A DNA stretch of 11,692 nucleotides, from NCBI GenBank assembly GCA_016784265.1, contig JADHUZ010000011.1:1-11692 (forward strand), read 5' to 3'. The notes beneath the pieces are model-generated. The model saw only the letters and a list, made by a program, of their open reading frames with translations. It was not told where the DNA came from and ran no database searches. The position numbers were made by a program, and so were the translations under genes. The stretch is from Fidelibacterota bacterium. Lineage in GTDB: Bacteria; Fidelibacterota; BS150m-G59. Below are positions 1-7,394 of this stretch, piece after piece (the stretch's first letter is position 1; each line of letters opens with the position of its first letter).

Positions 1-1
1 T

Positions 2-46
2 AGCGAAATGACGGCTGAGCATTATGCTGATGAGCACGGTTGGTAA
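2..46 (+). CDS. C-terminal end of an upstream gene, probably a second sulfotransferase (partial)
   Basis: Only the last 14 codons and the TAA stop (44-46) of this reading frame are inside the window. The visible tail reads SEMTAEHYADEHGW. It resembles the tail of the next gene (TKAVSEHFYGDDDW): both have an E-H-aromatic core, an acidic stretch and a terminal Trp. The stop lies one base before the preferred ATG of the downstream sulfotransferase (48), so the two genes are closely packed and likely co-transcribed. The functional assignment is inferred solely from this short tail similarity and the position; the catalytic part of the gene is outside the window. Confidence 0.5.
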   Translation, partial: SEMTAEHYADEHGW

Positions 47-47
47 G

Positions 48-989
48 ATGACACAAAACCGCCCAATTCTCGTTACAGGTTCGCATCGTAGCGGCTCGAC
101 TTGGGTCGGCAATATGATTGCCTTGTCGCCCGAAGTTCAGTATGTTCCAGAATCGTTCAAGCCGAACGGATTGTTGCGTCATCATCGCTTGCTGGAAAAT
201 TGGTTCCAGCGGTTTGAAACTGACGAGGGCGAGAAATTTGCTGAAAAATTAGATCGTGTTTTTCGAGGAAAATCTTCGATTTTTGAGGCGTTTTCGCTAT
301 TCAATCCTGATGGTAATTTTGATTTACGCAATTCGCCAGCACGCCTGAAATTTTATCGTGATTGCAAATGGAATAGAATCACTGGCAGGCGGAATCTTCG
401 TCCGCTTCTCAAAGATCCAATTGCGCTGTTTTCCGCTGAGTGGCTGACGCAAAATTTCGATTCGCAAAACATCGTTTTAATCCGTCACCCCGCGGCGTTC
501 GTGGGCAGTTTGTTGCGGCTCAATTGGCGATTCGATTTCCGCAATTTTTTAAATCAGCCCAAATTAATGAAGCAATATCTCGCGCCGTTCGATGAAAAAA
601 TTCACGCATTTTCTGGAGATTTTTTGGAAGAAGCCTGTTTGCTCTGGTCGTGTTTACATTTTGTGATTCAAAAGTATCGCGCAACTTATCCGAATTGGAT
701 TTTTCTGCGGCACGAAGATATTTCGCGAAATCCGCTTGTGGAATTTGAACGATTATTTCAAAAAATAAATGTTGATTTCAGCGCGGAAATTCGACGGGAA
801 GTTATGAAATTCAGCGCGTCGGAAAATCCTCAAGAAGTGCAAAAAATTGGGCAAATTCATCAACTCAAACGGGATAGTCGCGCAAATATAAAAAATTGGA
901 AACGGCGCTTAACGAATGAGCAAATCGAAAAAATCCGAGAGTCAACAAAGGCAGTTTCAGAGCATTTTTATGGAGATGATGACTGGTAA
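48..989 (+). CDS. Sulfotransferase family protein (PAPS-dependent)
   Basis: The product probably transfers sulfuryl groups from PAPS to a carbohydrate, lipid or other acceptor in the cytosol; the acceptor cannot be read from the sequence. Near the N-terminus, ILVTGSHRSGSTWVGN is the 5'-phosphosulfate binding loop of the sulfotransferase fold (residues 11-19 with the start used here). IVLIRHPAAFVGSLLRL (about 142-158) fits the 3'-phosphate binding strand and helix, with Arg146 and Ser154 as expected ligands. Length is 313 aa, normal for bacterial members. I start at ATG 48, one base after the preceding stop, because the P-loop strand then begins close to the N-terminus. An upstream ATG at 24 would add eight residues and overlap the previous gene by 23 bases. 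No transmembrane segment is evident. The family call is firm, the substrate unknown. Confidence 0.9.
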   Translation: MTQNRPILVTGSHRSGSTWVGNMIALSPEVQYVPESFKPNGLLRHHRLLENWFQRFETDEGEKFAEKLDRVFRGKSSIFEAFSLFNPDGNFDLRNSPARLKFYRDCKWNRITGRRNLRPLLKDPIALFSAEWLTQNFDSQNIVLIRHPAAFVGSLLRLNWRFDFRNFLNQPKLMKQYLAPFDEKIHAFSGDFLEEACLLWSCLHFVIQKYRATYPNWIFLRHEDISRNPLVEFERLFQKINVDFSAEIRREVMKFSASENPQEVQKIGQIHQLKRDSRANIKNWKRRLTNEQIEKIRESTKAVSEHFYGDDDW

Positions 990-1424
990 TTATCTGTTTT
1001 TGAGAGTCATTTTTCGGTGCGGGATGTTCGCCTCGAAAAATTGCTCTCCAATTTCTGAAAATCCAAATTTTTTATAATACTGTATGGCATATTCCTGCGA
1101 ATGTAGATAAACTGGCAGATTTTTTTTCGATTTACAAAAATTCAGCATTGTTTTTACAATTTCTGTGCCGATATTGAAACCACGAAACTTCTCCAAAACA
1201 GCGATTCGTTCCAGTTTGTATTGCTCATCAACTTCGCGGAGGCGCGCCGTTCCTACTAATTTTTCTCCATAAAACGCGATGAAGTGAATAGCATCGTCAT
1301 CCAATCCGTCAAATTCTTCTCGAGGAGGGCAATCTTGCCCAATCACAAAAACAATTCGCCGAATATCGAAAACTTGATGTATTTCCTCCAATTTTGCCAA
1401 ACGGACAATAATTTTTTCACGCAA
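990..1424 (-). CDS. GNAT family N-acetyltransferase, ElaA/YjcF-like
   Basis: A predicted cytosolic acyl-CoA-dependent N-acetyltransferase of 144 aa, about the usual size for a single GNAT domain. The acetyl-CoA binding region is LERIAVLEKFRGFNIGTEIV (about 71-90), in which the usual R-G-x-G-x-G is R-G-F-N-I-G. The N-terminal IRRIVFVIGQDCPPREEFDG (21-40), the YYKKFGF segment (116-122) and the ending ANIPHRKM (132-139) closely match the plan of ElaA and YjcF proteins as I remember them (VFVxEQxxP, FYxxxGF, GIPHxxM). No ATG is available. The frame opens after a stop near 1475 and the best start is TTG at 1424, with only a weak purine stretch (GGA, 1436-1438) upstream. Its stop abuts the sulfotransferase stop on the opposite strand. 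The substrate of this family is not established. Confidence 0.85.
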   Translation of the reverse strand: MREKIIVRLAKLEEIHQVFDIRRIVFVIGQDCPPREEFDGLDDDAIHFIAFYGEKLVGTARLREVDEQYKLERIAVLEKFRGFNIGTEIVKTMLNFCKSKKNLPVYLHSQEYAIQYYKKFGFSEIGEQFFEANIPHRKMTLKNR

Positions 1425-1556
1425 ACTTGGATTTTTCCGCTTTGATTTTATGCCGTAATCGATGGTTATAAATTAATAAGATTTATCCGGTTTTCGAAGG
1501 TAAACCGCATAAAAAGGATTTTTTTACCCAAAAATTCCGCTTTAATTTACAGGGTT
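1425..1556. promoter_or_regulatory. Divergent intergenic control region between the GNAT and HIT genes
   Basis: This 132-base AT-rich gap separates two divergent starts, so promoters for both genes should lie here. Two small perfect inverted repeats are visible: ATAAAT (1468-1473) with ATTTAT (1481-1486), and CGGTTT (1488-1493) with AAACCG (1502-1507, 8-base loop). They may be operator half-sites or mark the leader of the HIT transcript. A TATAAA at 1467-1472 could serve as a -10-like element, but I found no convincing -35 at standard spacing. Individual promoter assignments are not supported. Confidence 0.35.
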
Positions 1557-1895
1557 ATGGATGATTGTATTTTTTGCAAAATCGCAAGCGGTGAGATGGG
1601 CACAGAATTCGTTGCGACTTCTGAAAATTGTGTGGCATTTCACGATCTTGATCCTCAAGCACCGATCCATATTCTTGTTGTTCCAAAAAAGCACACTGCG
1701 AAGATATCGGATTTAGAAAAATCGGATGCTGATTTGATTGGTGAAATGACGTATCTCGCAAAGCAGGTTGCAGAGAAAAAACATATAGAAAATTACAGAC
1801 TTGTCATGAATTGTGGTGAAAAAGGTGGACAGTCTGTTTGGCATATTCACATGCATCTCCTTGGTGGTCGCATTATGCAATGGCCACCGGGATAG
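1557..1895 (+). CDS. HIT family (HinT-like) nucleoside phosphoramidate hydrolase
   Basis: A small cytosolic histidine-triad protein of 112 aa, the standard size for the HinT branch, which hydrolyses AMP-linked phosphoramidates (and acyl adenylates) in characterised members. The sequence begins DDCIFCKIASGE, the typical CxFC-containing start. PIHILVVPKKH (about 36-46) supplies the distal His38, and the triad itself is HIHMH at 96-100 followed by LLGGR. The WPPG terminus is characteristic of the HinT group, indicating an intact C-terminus. The start ATG at 1557 gives exactly the expected N-terminus; AGGG at 1551-1554 is very close to it. The smc gene follows 64 bases later on the same strand, so they may share a transcript, though no functional link is implied. 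The physiological substrate is not known from sequence. Confidence 0.95.
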   Translation: MDDCIFCKIASGEMGTEFVATSENCVAFHDLDPQAPIHILVVPKKHTAKISDLEKSDADLIGEMTYLAKQVAEKKHIENYRLVMNCGEKGGQSVWHIHMHLLGGRIMQWPPG

Positions 1896-1948
1896 GATTT
1901 TATCAATAGATCGCGATGATTTGCGAACATTTCATCCTTTTGATGGAT

Positions 1949-1954
1949 AAGAGG
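1949..1954 (+). promoter_or_regulatory. Ribosome binding site for smc
   Basis: AAGAGG lies five bases before the GTG at 1960. It supports GTG as the true smc start, since no ATG lies nearby and translation from here yields the canonical SMC beginning MYISNLILNGFKSF. Confidence 0.7.
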
Positions 1955-1959
1955 TTTTA

Positions 1960-4900
1960 GTGTATATTTCCAATCTTATTTTAAACGGATTTAAGTCATT
2001 CCCTCAAAAATCAGAATTTCGGTTTAGCCAGGGGATTACTTCTATTGTCGGTCCGAACGGATGTGGTAAAACCAATGTGGTGGATGCATTGCGTTGGGTT
2101 CTCGGCGAACAAAGGACAAAAATGCTCCGCGGTAACAATATGCAGGATGTGATTTTCAATGGTTCCGCTTCAAGAAAACCATCTAATTTTGCAGAAGTTT
2201 CGTTAACCGTTCACAACAATCGCGGTGTTTTGCCAATCGAATTTAACGACATTATCATTTCTCGCCGTCTGTATAGAGATGGGACAAGCGAATATTTTAT
2301 CAATCAAAACCCTTGCCGCCTTAAAGACATCAATGATCTTTTTATGGACACGGGCATGGGAACAGGTGCTTATTCTGTGATTGAGCTAAAAATGATAGAA
2401 GATATTTTAAGTGATAATCAAGAAGACAGGCGTAGAATGTTCGACGAGGCGGCAGGAATCAACAAATATCGCCAGCAACGCAGATTGACACTAAACAAAT
2501 ACGAAACAACACAAGAAGATTTGCTTCGTGTCAATGATATTGTCCTCGAAGTTCAGAGGACTGTGCGATCTCTCAAAAGGCAACTCAATCGGTTCGAGCG
2601 GTATGAATCAATTCAACAGGATTTGAAAAATTTGGAATTGCTCGCCGCAGGGCATCAAATTTTGCAAAAAGAGGAGCAAATTCAACCGCTGAAAAATCGC
2701 CTGAAACAAGGCAAAGAAGTGCATTCATCTCGGTCCAAACAGGTAAATATTGATGAATCACTCCTCGAAAAGTACAAAAGAGAATTGGAAGTTCTGGAAT
2801 CCGAACACAAGGATTCTCAGGATAATTTAGAGCAGAAAAATATTGCACTTTTTGAGTCTCGAAATCAGTTGCTCCTGAATCGTGAACAGTTGCGAAATAC
2901 GGAGCGCGACAACAATCGTCTCGCCGAAGAGATCAATGATCTTGAACGCTATAAAAAGGGACTTTCTGAGCAAATACGAGATTTGGATTCGCAGATTTAC
3001 AACATTAAACCGCAATTGGACACGCAGAAAGAGATTTACGAGACGAAAAAATCTGCGCTGGAAGAAAAGCAGGAGCGTATCGAAGATCTGCAAAAACAGA
3101 TGAGTGCAATCCAAAATGAGCGGCTTGAGATTGTTGAAAATATTTCAGATATCAAAGGTAAAACGATTTCATACAAAAATCAGATTCGCGAACGTCGGCA
3201 ATGGATTGAATCTGCGGAAGTGAATTTGGAAAAACAGAAAACGCAATCTATCGAATTGGAAGCCCAACTTGATTTGGCGCAATCAGAGATTGGTCAACAC
3301 ACGAAGAAATTGGCAAGCGAAGAGTCCAGTTTAGCCAACTTGCAAAAAGATATAGAAAATCTACAAACTGAAAAAGACAAACTTCGTGAAAACATCTCGT
3401 CTATGCGGGCAGAATTTCGGGAAAAGAAAAGAAGATTGCAACTGATTGACGAAATCATCATTAGCGGCGAAGGATTTTCTTCCGGAACGCAGACGGTGAT
3501 TTCTCATTCTGAAAAATTCCACAAAGTATTGGGAGTGGTTGCTGATGTGTTTTCTGTGCCGTCAGAATATCGTCCCGCATTGGAAATAGTGCTTGGAGAT
3601 CTTGCCGATTGTCTGATCGTTCAAACTCGCGCGGATGCGGAAGAAACAGCAAAAACGTTTCAAGATTCATTTTCCGGAAAAATTTCTATTATTTCCCTCG
3701 AAAATGTGCGGGATTTTCCGCATTCGCAACAAATACCGCATGCTGATGCAATTTCTTTGATTGATCATGTTAGGACAGAAAAACAATATCAGCCTATTTT
3801 GAAATCCATGCTCGTTGATGTGTTCGCTTGGGAAGAATTGCCGAAAAACATAGAAAATGGGACGCATGTTACATTGGACGGTACTCGCATGTTTTCTGGC
3901 GGAAAATTTACAGTTGGCATGCCAATTTCCGGTGACACGAAAATTGGGCGCGGAGAGGAAAGAGAATTGCTTAAACAAGATATCAAAAATCTTGAAAATC
4001 TCTTACAATCTGCTGAAAAAGACTACAAACAGTGCGAATACAATTTTGCAGAAAAGCGGATTCAACTGGAAACGCATTCTTCAGAACTTCAAACAGTCCG
4101 AGGTAGTTCGAGCGAAGTTTCCTCCAATTTGGCAAAATGGCAATACGCTCTAGAGCGAACCAACCAAGATATTGAATATTTGACGAAGCAGATGCAAAAT
4201 TATGAGACGGATCTTGAAAATTTTGAGCGTGAACTTATCCAATCTGGTAGAACTTTGGAAGCAAAAATTTCTGAGAAAGAGAAGAATTTCAAAATTTTAG
4301 ACAAACGCGAAAAAGATATGGATGATGAGATTATCCAGTTTAGCATCGAGAAGGAAAAAGTCCATGAGGCGCGAATCACTTTGTTAAATCTTCAGAACAA
4401 ATTTAATACGATTAATCACCAGAAAGAAAGTTTTAGCCGAAGCATTGCCGACTCTGATCAAAAAATTAAAACTAAAAAAGAGCAGATTATCCAAGCCAAA
4501 GAAACGCTAAAAAATCTTTCCGAGAAAATCATCCGATTTGAGCGAGATGAAGATCAGTTAAAGCACGAATATCATCAGGCGAAATCCAAGCATGAAGCAT
4601 TGCAGGAAAAATTACAAGCCAAGCGTACGGAAGTATCTCGGATCGAGGCACAAATTTCCGATACGCTGCGCAACAGACAGTTAGAGATGGAGCGGCTTCA
4701 AGAGATGGAGATCAAAATTACCAAGATGGAAGGTGAAATCGATCTCATTCGAAATCATATTCGGGAGCAGTTTGGCATTGAAATTCCAGATGATTTAGAA
4801 ATTCCGGATGATTTTGATTTTACAGATGCAAAAATCCAAATTGGAAAGAGAAGTCGCTTGCTCGAGCAAATTGGTCCTATCAACTGGGCAGTTCGAGATG

Positions 4901-5463
4901 AACATGATGAGGAAAAAAAGCGTCTGGATTTTCTGCTGGAGCAAATGGAAGATATCGAGAAAGCCGGGTCTGATTTGAAATTAACGATGGATCGACTCGA
5001 TGAGGAGGCGAAGACAAAATTTGAAGATACATTCCAAAAAGTGTCGGAGAATTTCAAGGAAACTTTCAATCTGTTTTTCAATGGAGGCTCGTGCAATTTA
5101 TCGTATGTAGATCCGGATGATATTCTAAATTCACAAATTAATATCACCGCCAGCCCGCCGGGGAAACGCCCTCGCGGCTTGGATATGCTTTCAAGCGGAG
5201 AAAAATCTTTGACTGCGCTGAGTTTGCTATTTGCAATTTATCTGACAAAACCAAGTCCATTTTGTATTTTGGATGAAGTGGATGCGCCTTTGGACGATAT
5301 GAATATCACGCAATTTGGGAATGCGCTTCAACAGTTTGCGGAGACAACGCAATTTATCATCGTTACGCACAATAAGCTCACGATGGAAATCGCAGATTAC
5401 ATGTATGGCGTTACGATGGAAACCAAAGGTGTCTCGAAAGTCGTATCGGTAAAATTTGTTTAG
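1960..5463 (+). CDS. smc: Chromosome segregation protein SMC
   Basis: This is a full-length SMC ATPase (1167 aa; typical bacterial SMC about 1150-1200), the core of the condensin-like complex that compacts and segregates chromosomes together with ScpA and ScpB. Neither partner is in the window. Domain order: N-terminal ATPase head (1 to about 165) with Walker A GPNGCGKT at 31-38; a long heptad-rich coiled coil (about 170-500); a hinge (about 520-650, including GVVADVFSVPSEYRPALEIVLGD-type sequence and LDGTRMFSGGKF); a returning coiled coil (about 660-1000); and the C-terminal head with signature LSSGEKSL from 1077, Walker B CILDEVDAPLDD (D1105, E1106) and the VTHNK switch region. The signature has Ser where LSGGE is usual. 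The head block MDTGMGTGAYSVIE resembles Bacteroidota/Chlorobiota-type SMCs. Start is GTG, backed by AAGAGG. It converges on the permease gene with a 21-base gap. Confidence 0.98.
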   Translation: MYISNLILNGFKSFPQKSEFRFSQGITSIVGPNGCGKTNVVDALRWVLGEQRTKMLRGNNMQDVIFNGSASRKPSNFAEVSLTVHNNRGVLPIEFNDIIISRRLYRDGTSEYFINQNPCRLKDINDLFMDTGMGTGAYSVIELKMIEDILSDNQEDRRRMFDEAAGINKYRQQRRLTLNKYETTQEDLLRVNDIVLEVQRTVRSLKRQLNRFERYESIQQDLKNLELLAAGHQILQKEEQIQPLKNRLKQGKEVHSSRSKQVNIDESLLEKYKRELEVLESEHKDSQDNLEQKNIALFESRNQLLLNREQLRNTERDNNRLAEEINDLERYKKGLSEQIRDLDSQIYNIKPQLDTQKEIYETKKSALEEKQERIEDLQKQMSAIQNERLEIVENISDIKGKTISYKNQIRERRQWIESAEVNLEKQKTQSIELEAQLDLAQSEIGQHTKKLASEESSLANLQKDIENLQTEKDKLRENISSMRAEFREKKRRLQLIDEIIISGEGFSSGTQTVISHSEKFHKVLGVVADVFSVPSEYRPALEIVLGDLADCLIVQTRADAEETAKTFQDSFSGKISIISLENVRDFPHSQQIPHADAISLIDHVRTEKQYQPILKSMLVDVFAWEELPKNIENGTHVTLDGTRMFSGGKFTVGMPISGDTKIGRGEERELLKQDIKNLENLLQSAEKDYKQCEYNFAEKRIQLETHSSELQTVRGSSSEVSSNLAKWQYALERTNQDIEYLTKQMQNYETDLENFERELIQSGRTLEAKISEKEKNFKILDKREKDMDDEIIQFSIEKEKVHEARITLLNLQNKFNTINHQKESFSRSIADSDQKIKTKKEQIIQAKETLKNLSEKIIRFERDEDQLKHEYHQAKSKHEALQEKLQAKRTEVSRIEAQISDTLRNRQLEMERLQEMEIKITKMEGEIDLIRNHIREQFGIEIPDDLEIPDDFDFTDAKIQIGKRSRLLEQIGPINWAVRDEHDEEKKRLDFLLEQMEDIEKAGSDLKLTMDRLDEEAKTKFEDTFQKVSENFKETFNLFFNGGSCNLSYVDPDDILNSQINITASPPGKRPRGLDMLSSGEKSLTALSLLFAIYLTKPSPFCILDEVDAPLDDMNITQFGNALQQFAETTQFIIVTHNKLTMEIADYMYGVTMETKGVSKVVSVKFV
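4783..4818 (+). repeat. Degenerate 18-base in-frame tandem duplication within smc
   Basis: Two adjacent 18-base units (4783-4800 and 4801-4818) encode IPDDLE and IPDDFD, residues 942-953 of SMC, just where the C-terminal coiled-coil arm approaches the head. They look like a small in-frame duplication or a repeated acidic linker. The effect on function is probably modest. Confidence 0.5.
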
Positions 5464-5484
5464 TGAAATTTTTTAACAACTCAG

Positions 5485-7260
5485 TTACAACTCCCAAATT
5501 AACGGAATCAAAAGCGAACCCAAAATCCACAAAATCAAATGCAACGGAGCACCAGCACGCATAAAATCCGTGTATTTGTAACCGCCCGGCGAATAGACCA
5601 TCGCATTTGTTTGATAGCCATTCGGAGTCATAAACGAAAGCGATGCGGCAAACATCACAGTCAAGACAAACGGCAACGCATTTAAATCAAGTTGTTGTGC
5701 TGTCAAAATCGCAAGTGGTGTAAGAATAATTGCAGTTGCATTATTCGAGAGAAACGAAGTCATCAGCATCGTGATAAAAAAGAAAATCGCAATCAATCCG
5801 CGACCGCCAACTGTTCCGTAGATATTCATGAAGAAATTGCCAAAAATTTCGGCGAAATGCACTCGCTCCATCGCCGCACCAAGTGGAATAAACGCCGCAA
5901 TCAGAAAAATGACAGTCCAATTGATGGATTTGTATGCCTCTTGTGGCGTTACAACGCCAATTGCAACCAGCAAAATAGCACCCAAAAGCGATGCTTCCAT
6001 AATCGGCATAATTTTTGTCGCGGCAAGAATTACAACTAATGGAATTACGGCAATCGCAACCCACCAAAATTTGATTTTATGAAGCGTCATATCCAATTCG
6101 TCAAGTACGATAAAATTGGGGTCATTTTTTAGCGTTTCAGTTCTAGTTTTTGGTCCAAAAATCAATAGCGTGTCGAAATTCCGTAAAATGATATGCGCGA
6201 TTTTTTTTCGTAAAAGTTTTCTCTGATGTTTCACAGCAAGAACAAAAGTCCCGTAGCGACGACGAAAATCAATATCCATCAGCGATTTTCCCGCCAATTG
6301 TGAATTTGGTGAAACCATAACTTCCACAAGGTGATTTTCTTGATCATTCAGTTCATCGTCATTCAATTTTAAGTCTGTGAGAAGCAAAACACCTTGCTCT
6401 TTTTTAAATTTCATTATCGCGTCCATTTCGCATTGAATGAGCAAAATATCCCCATTTTTTAATTTTTCATTTCGGATATTTGTTGTGATATGTTTTTTAT
6501 CGCGTATCACATCGAGCAGAGTGATACCGTATTTTTTCCCAAGTCCACATTCGATACAATTTCGTCCAATCAACGGTGAATCTTCTCCGACAATCGCCTC
6601 GGTCAAATATGTCGCAAGTTTATATTTTTTCGTCAATCCACTCACGGGCAACCGACTTGGCAAAATCCATTTGCCAGCGATCAAACTGTAAATAATGGTA
6701 ACAAGCGAAAATATTACTCCCAATTTTGCCATTTCAAAAAATGATATATCTAAATTATAACCCCTTGCAATTCCATAAACAACCAAATTTGTCGAAGTTC
6801 CGATAATTGTGCAAGTTCCACCAACGATAGCGGCGAACGATAACGGCATCATAATTTTTGATGGACTCAATTTCAATCGCGAAGAAAGTTGTAATCCAAC
6901 TGGAATCAAAATCGCAACCGCCGCTGTGTTGTTGATAAATCCAGAAAAAAGTGCTACCGAAAACAAGAATAACGAAATGACAACGATACGACTTCCTCGT
7001 CCAATTTTTTCCAACCAAGCGGTGAACGAGCGGATAAATCCAGTTTTTGAAAATGCGTGAGATAAAACAAACATCGCACCAATTGTAATCACAGCATGGT
7101 CAGAAAATCCAATTACGGCTTCTTCGGGCGTAACCAACCCACTCAGCAATAACGCCGCAAGTGCGAGTAATGCCGTAACTTCTATCGGAAACCATTCTCG
7201 AATAAACGCGAAAATCGAAATCCCGATAATTGCAATGAATAATATTAAATTTGTGTCCAT
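5485..7260 (-). CDS. SLC13/DASS family permease with two RCK_C-like domains
   Basis: An inner-membrane transporter of 591 aa from the divalent anion:Na+ symporter (SLC13) group; members carry sulfate, dicarboxylates or other anions, and the substrate cannot be read here. The N-terminal membrane half (about 1-200) carries the re-entrant motif GFINNTAAVAILIP (107-120) and GTSTNLVVYG (154-163). The C-terminal half (about 398-591) carries SNNATAIILTP (505-515) and TPNGYQTNAMV (545-555). Between them lies a soluble segment (about 210-385) with two RCK_C (TrkA_C)-like units, beginning near IVGEDSPLIGRN and VEVMVSPNSQLAGKS; each has the typical strand pattern ending in GDILLIQ or FDTLLIFG. Such units commonly bind ligands or regulate transport. 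The ATG at 7260 has AGGG only two bases upstream, a tight spacing. It is transcribed divergently from the AGCS symporter gene. Confidence 0.93.
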   Translation of the reverse strand: MDTNLILFIAIIGISIFAFIREWFPIEVTALLALAALLLSGLVTPEEAVIGFSDHAVITIGAMFVLSHAFSKTGFIRSFTAWLEKIGRGSRIVVISLFLFSVALFSGFINNTAAVAILIPVGLQLSSRLKLSPSKIMMPLSFAAIVGGTCTIIGTSTNLVVYGIARGYNLDISFFEMAKLGVIFSLVTIIYSLIAGKWILPSRLPVSGLTKKYKLATYLTEAIVGEDSPLIGRNCIECGLGKKYGITLLDVIRDKKHITTNIRNEKLKNGDILLIQCEMDAIMKFKKEQGVLLLTDLKLNDDELNDQENHLVEVMVSPNSQLAGKSLMDIDFRRRYGTFVLAVKHQRKLLRKKIAHIILRNFDTLLIFGPKTRTETLKNDPNFIVLDELDMTLHKIKFWWVAIAVIPLVVILAATKIMPIMEASLLGAILLVAIGVVTPQEAYKSINWTVIFLIAAFIPLGAAMERVHFAEIFGNFFMNIYGTVGGRGLIAIFFFITMLMTSFLSNNATAIILTPLAILTAQQLDLNALPFVLTVMFAASLSFMTPNGYQTNAMVYSPGGYKYTDFMRAGAPLHLILWILGSLLIPLIWEL

Positions 7261-7394
7261 GTCCCTAACCCGTAATTTACGAAAAAATCAAGCAGACATT
7301 CGAAATATTCTTCGCCGATAATTTCACATTGCATAATGACTGCATTTCCTCGTAAACTTGACGCAATGATAAACTGCAAAGACAGGGAAAATCT
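7261..7394. promoter_or_regulatory. Divergent control region between the two transporter genes
   Basis: This 134-base gap must hold the promoters of both the leftward SLC13-type permease and the rightward AGCS-peptidase unit. An imperfect inverted repeat, ATTGCA (7328-7333), seven bases, TGCATT (7341-7346), sits near the middle with five of six arm positions pairing; it could be an operator for a dimeric regulator. TAAACTTG (7353-7360), with TTG 21 bases upstream (7329-7331), loosely resembles the Bacteroidota -33/-7 promoter pattern (TTTG ... TAnnTTTG). No good sigma70-type pair was found. These are weak motif readings. Confidence 0.3.
7384..7388 (+). promoter_or_regulatory. Ribosome binding site for the AGCS symporter gene
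   Basis: AGGGA, six bases before the ATG at 7395, is a well-placed Shine-Dalgarno sequence and fixes the start of the symporter. Confidence 0.65.

Noticed and set aside
1916..1960. A 14-codon open frame ending at TAG 1958-1960 on the smc GTG.
   Set aside because: No ribosome binding site and no recognisable peptide; random short frames of this size are expected.
4755..5147. A 130-codon reverse-strand open frame within smc, Ser-rich.
   Set aside because: It is the antisense shadow of the SMC coiled coil and head; the Ser richness follows from reverse-reading Glu and Arg/Lys-rich codons.
5464..5484. Possible bidirectional terminator between smc and the SLC13-type gene.
   Set aside because: The 21-base gap has a T run but no stem that could form an intrinsic terminator hairpin.
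48..7260. A functional link between the sulfotransferase and the SLC13-type permease through sulfate supply.
   Set aside because: They are over 4 kb apart, separated by smc and other genes, on opposite strands, and the permease substrate is unknown; the idea rests only on family names.
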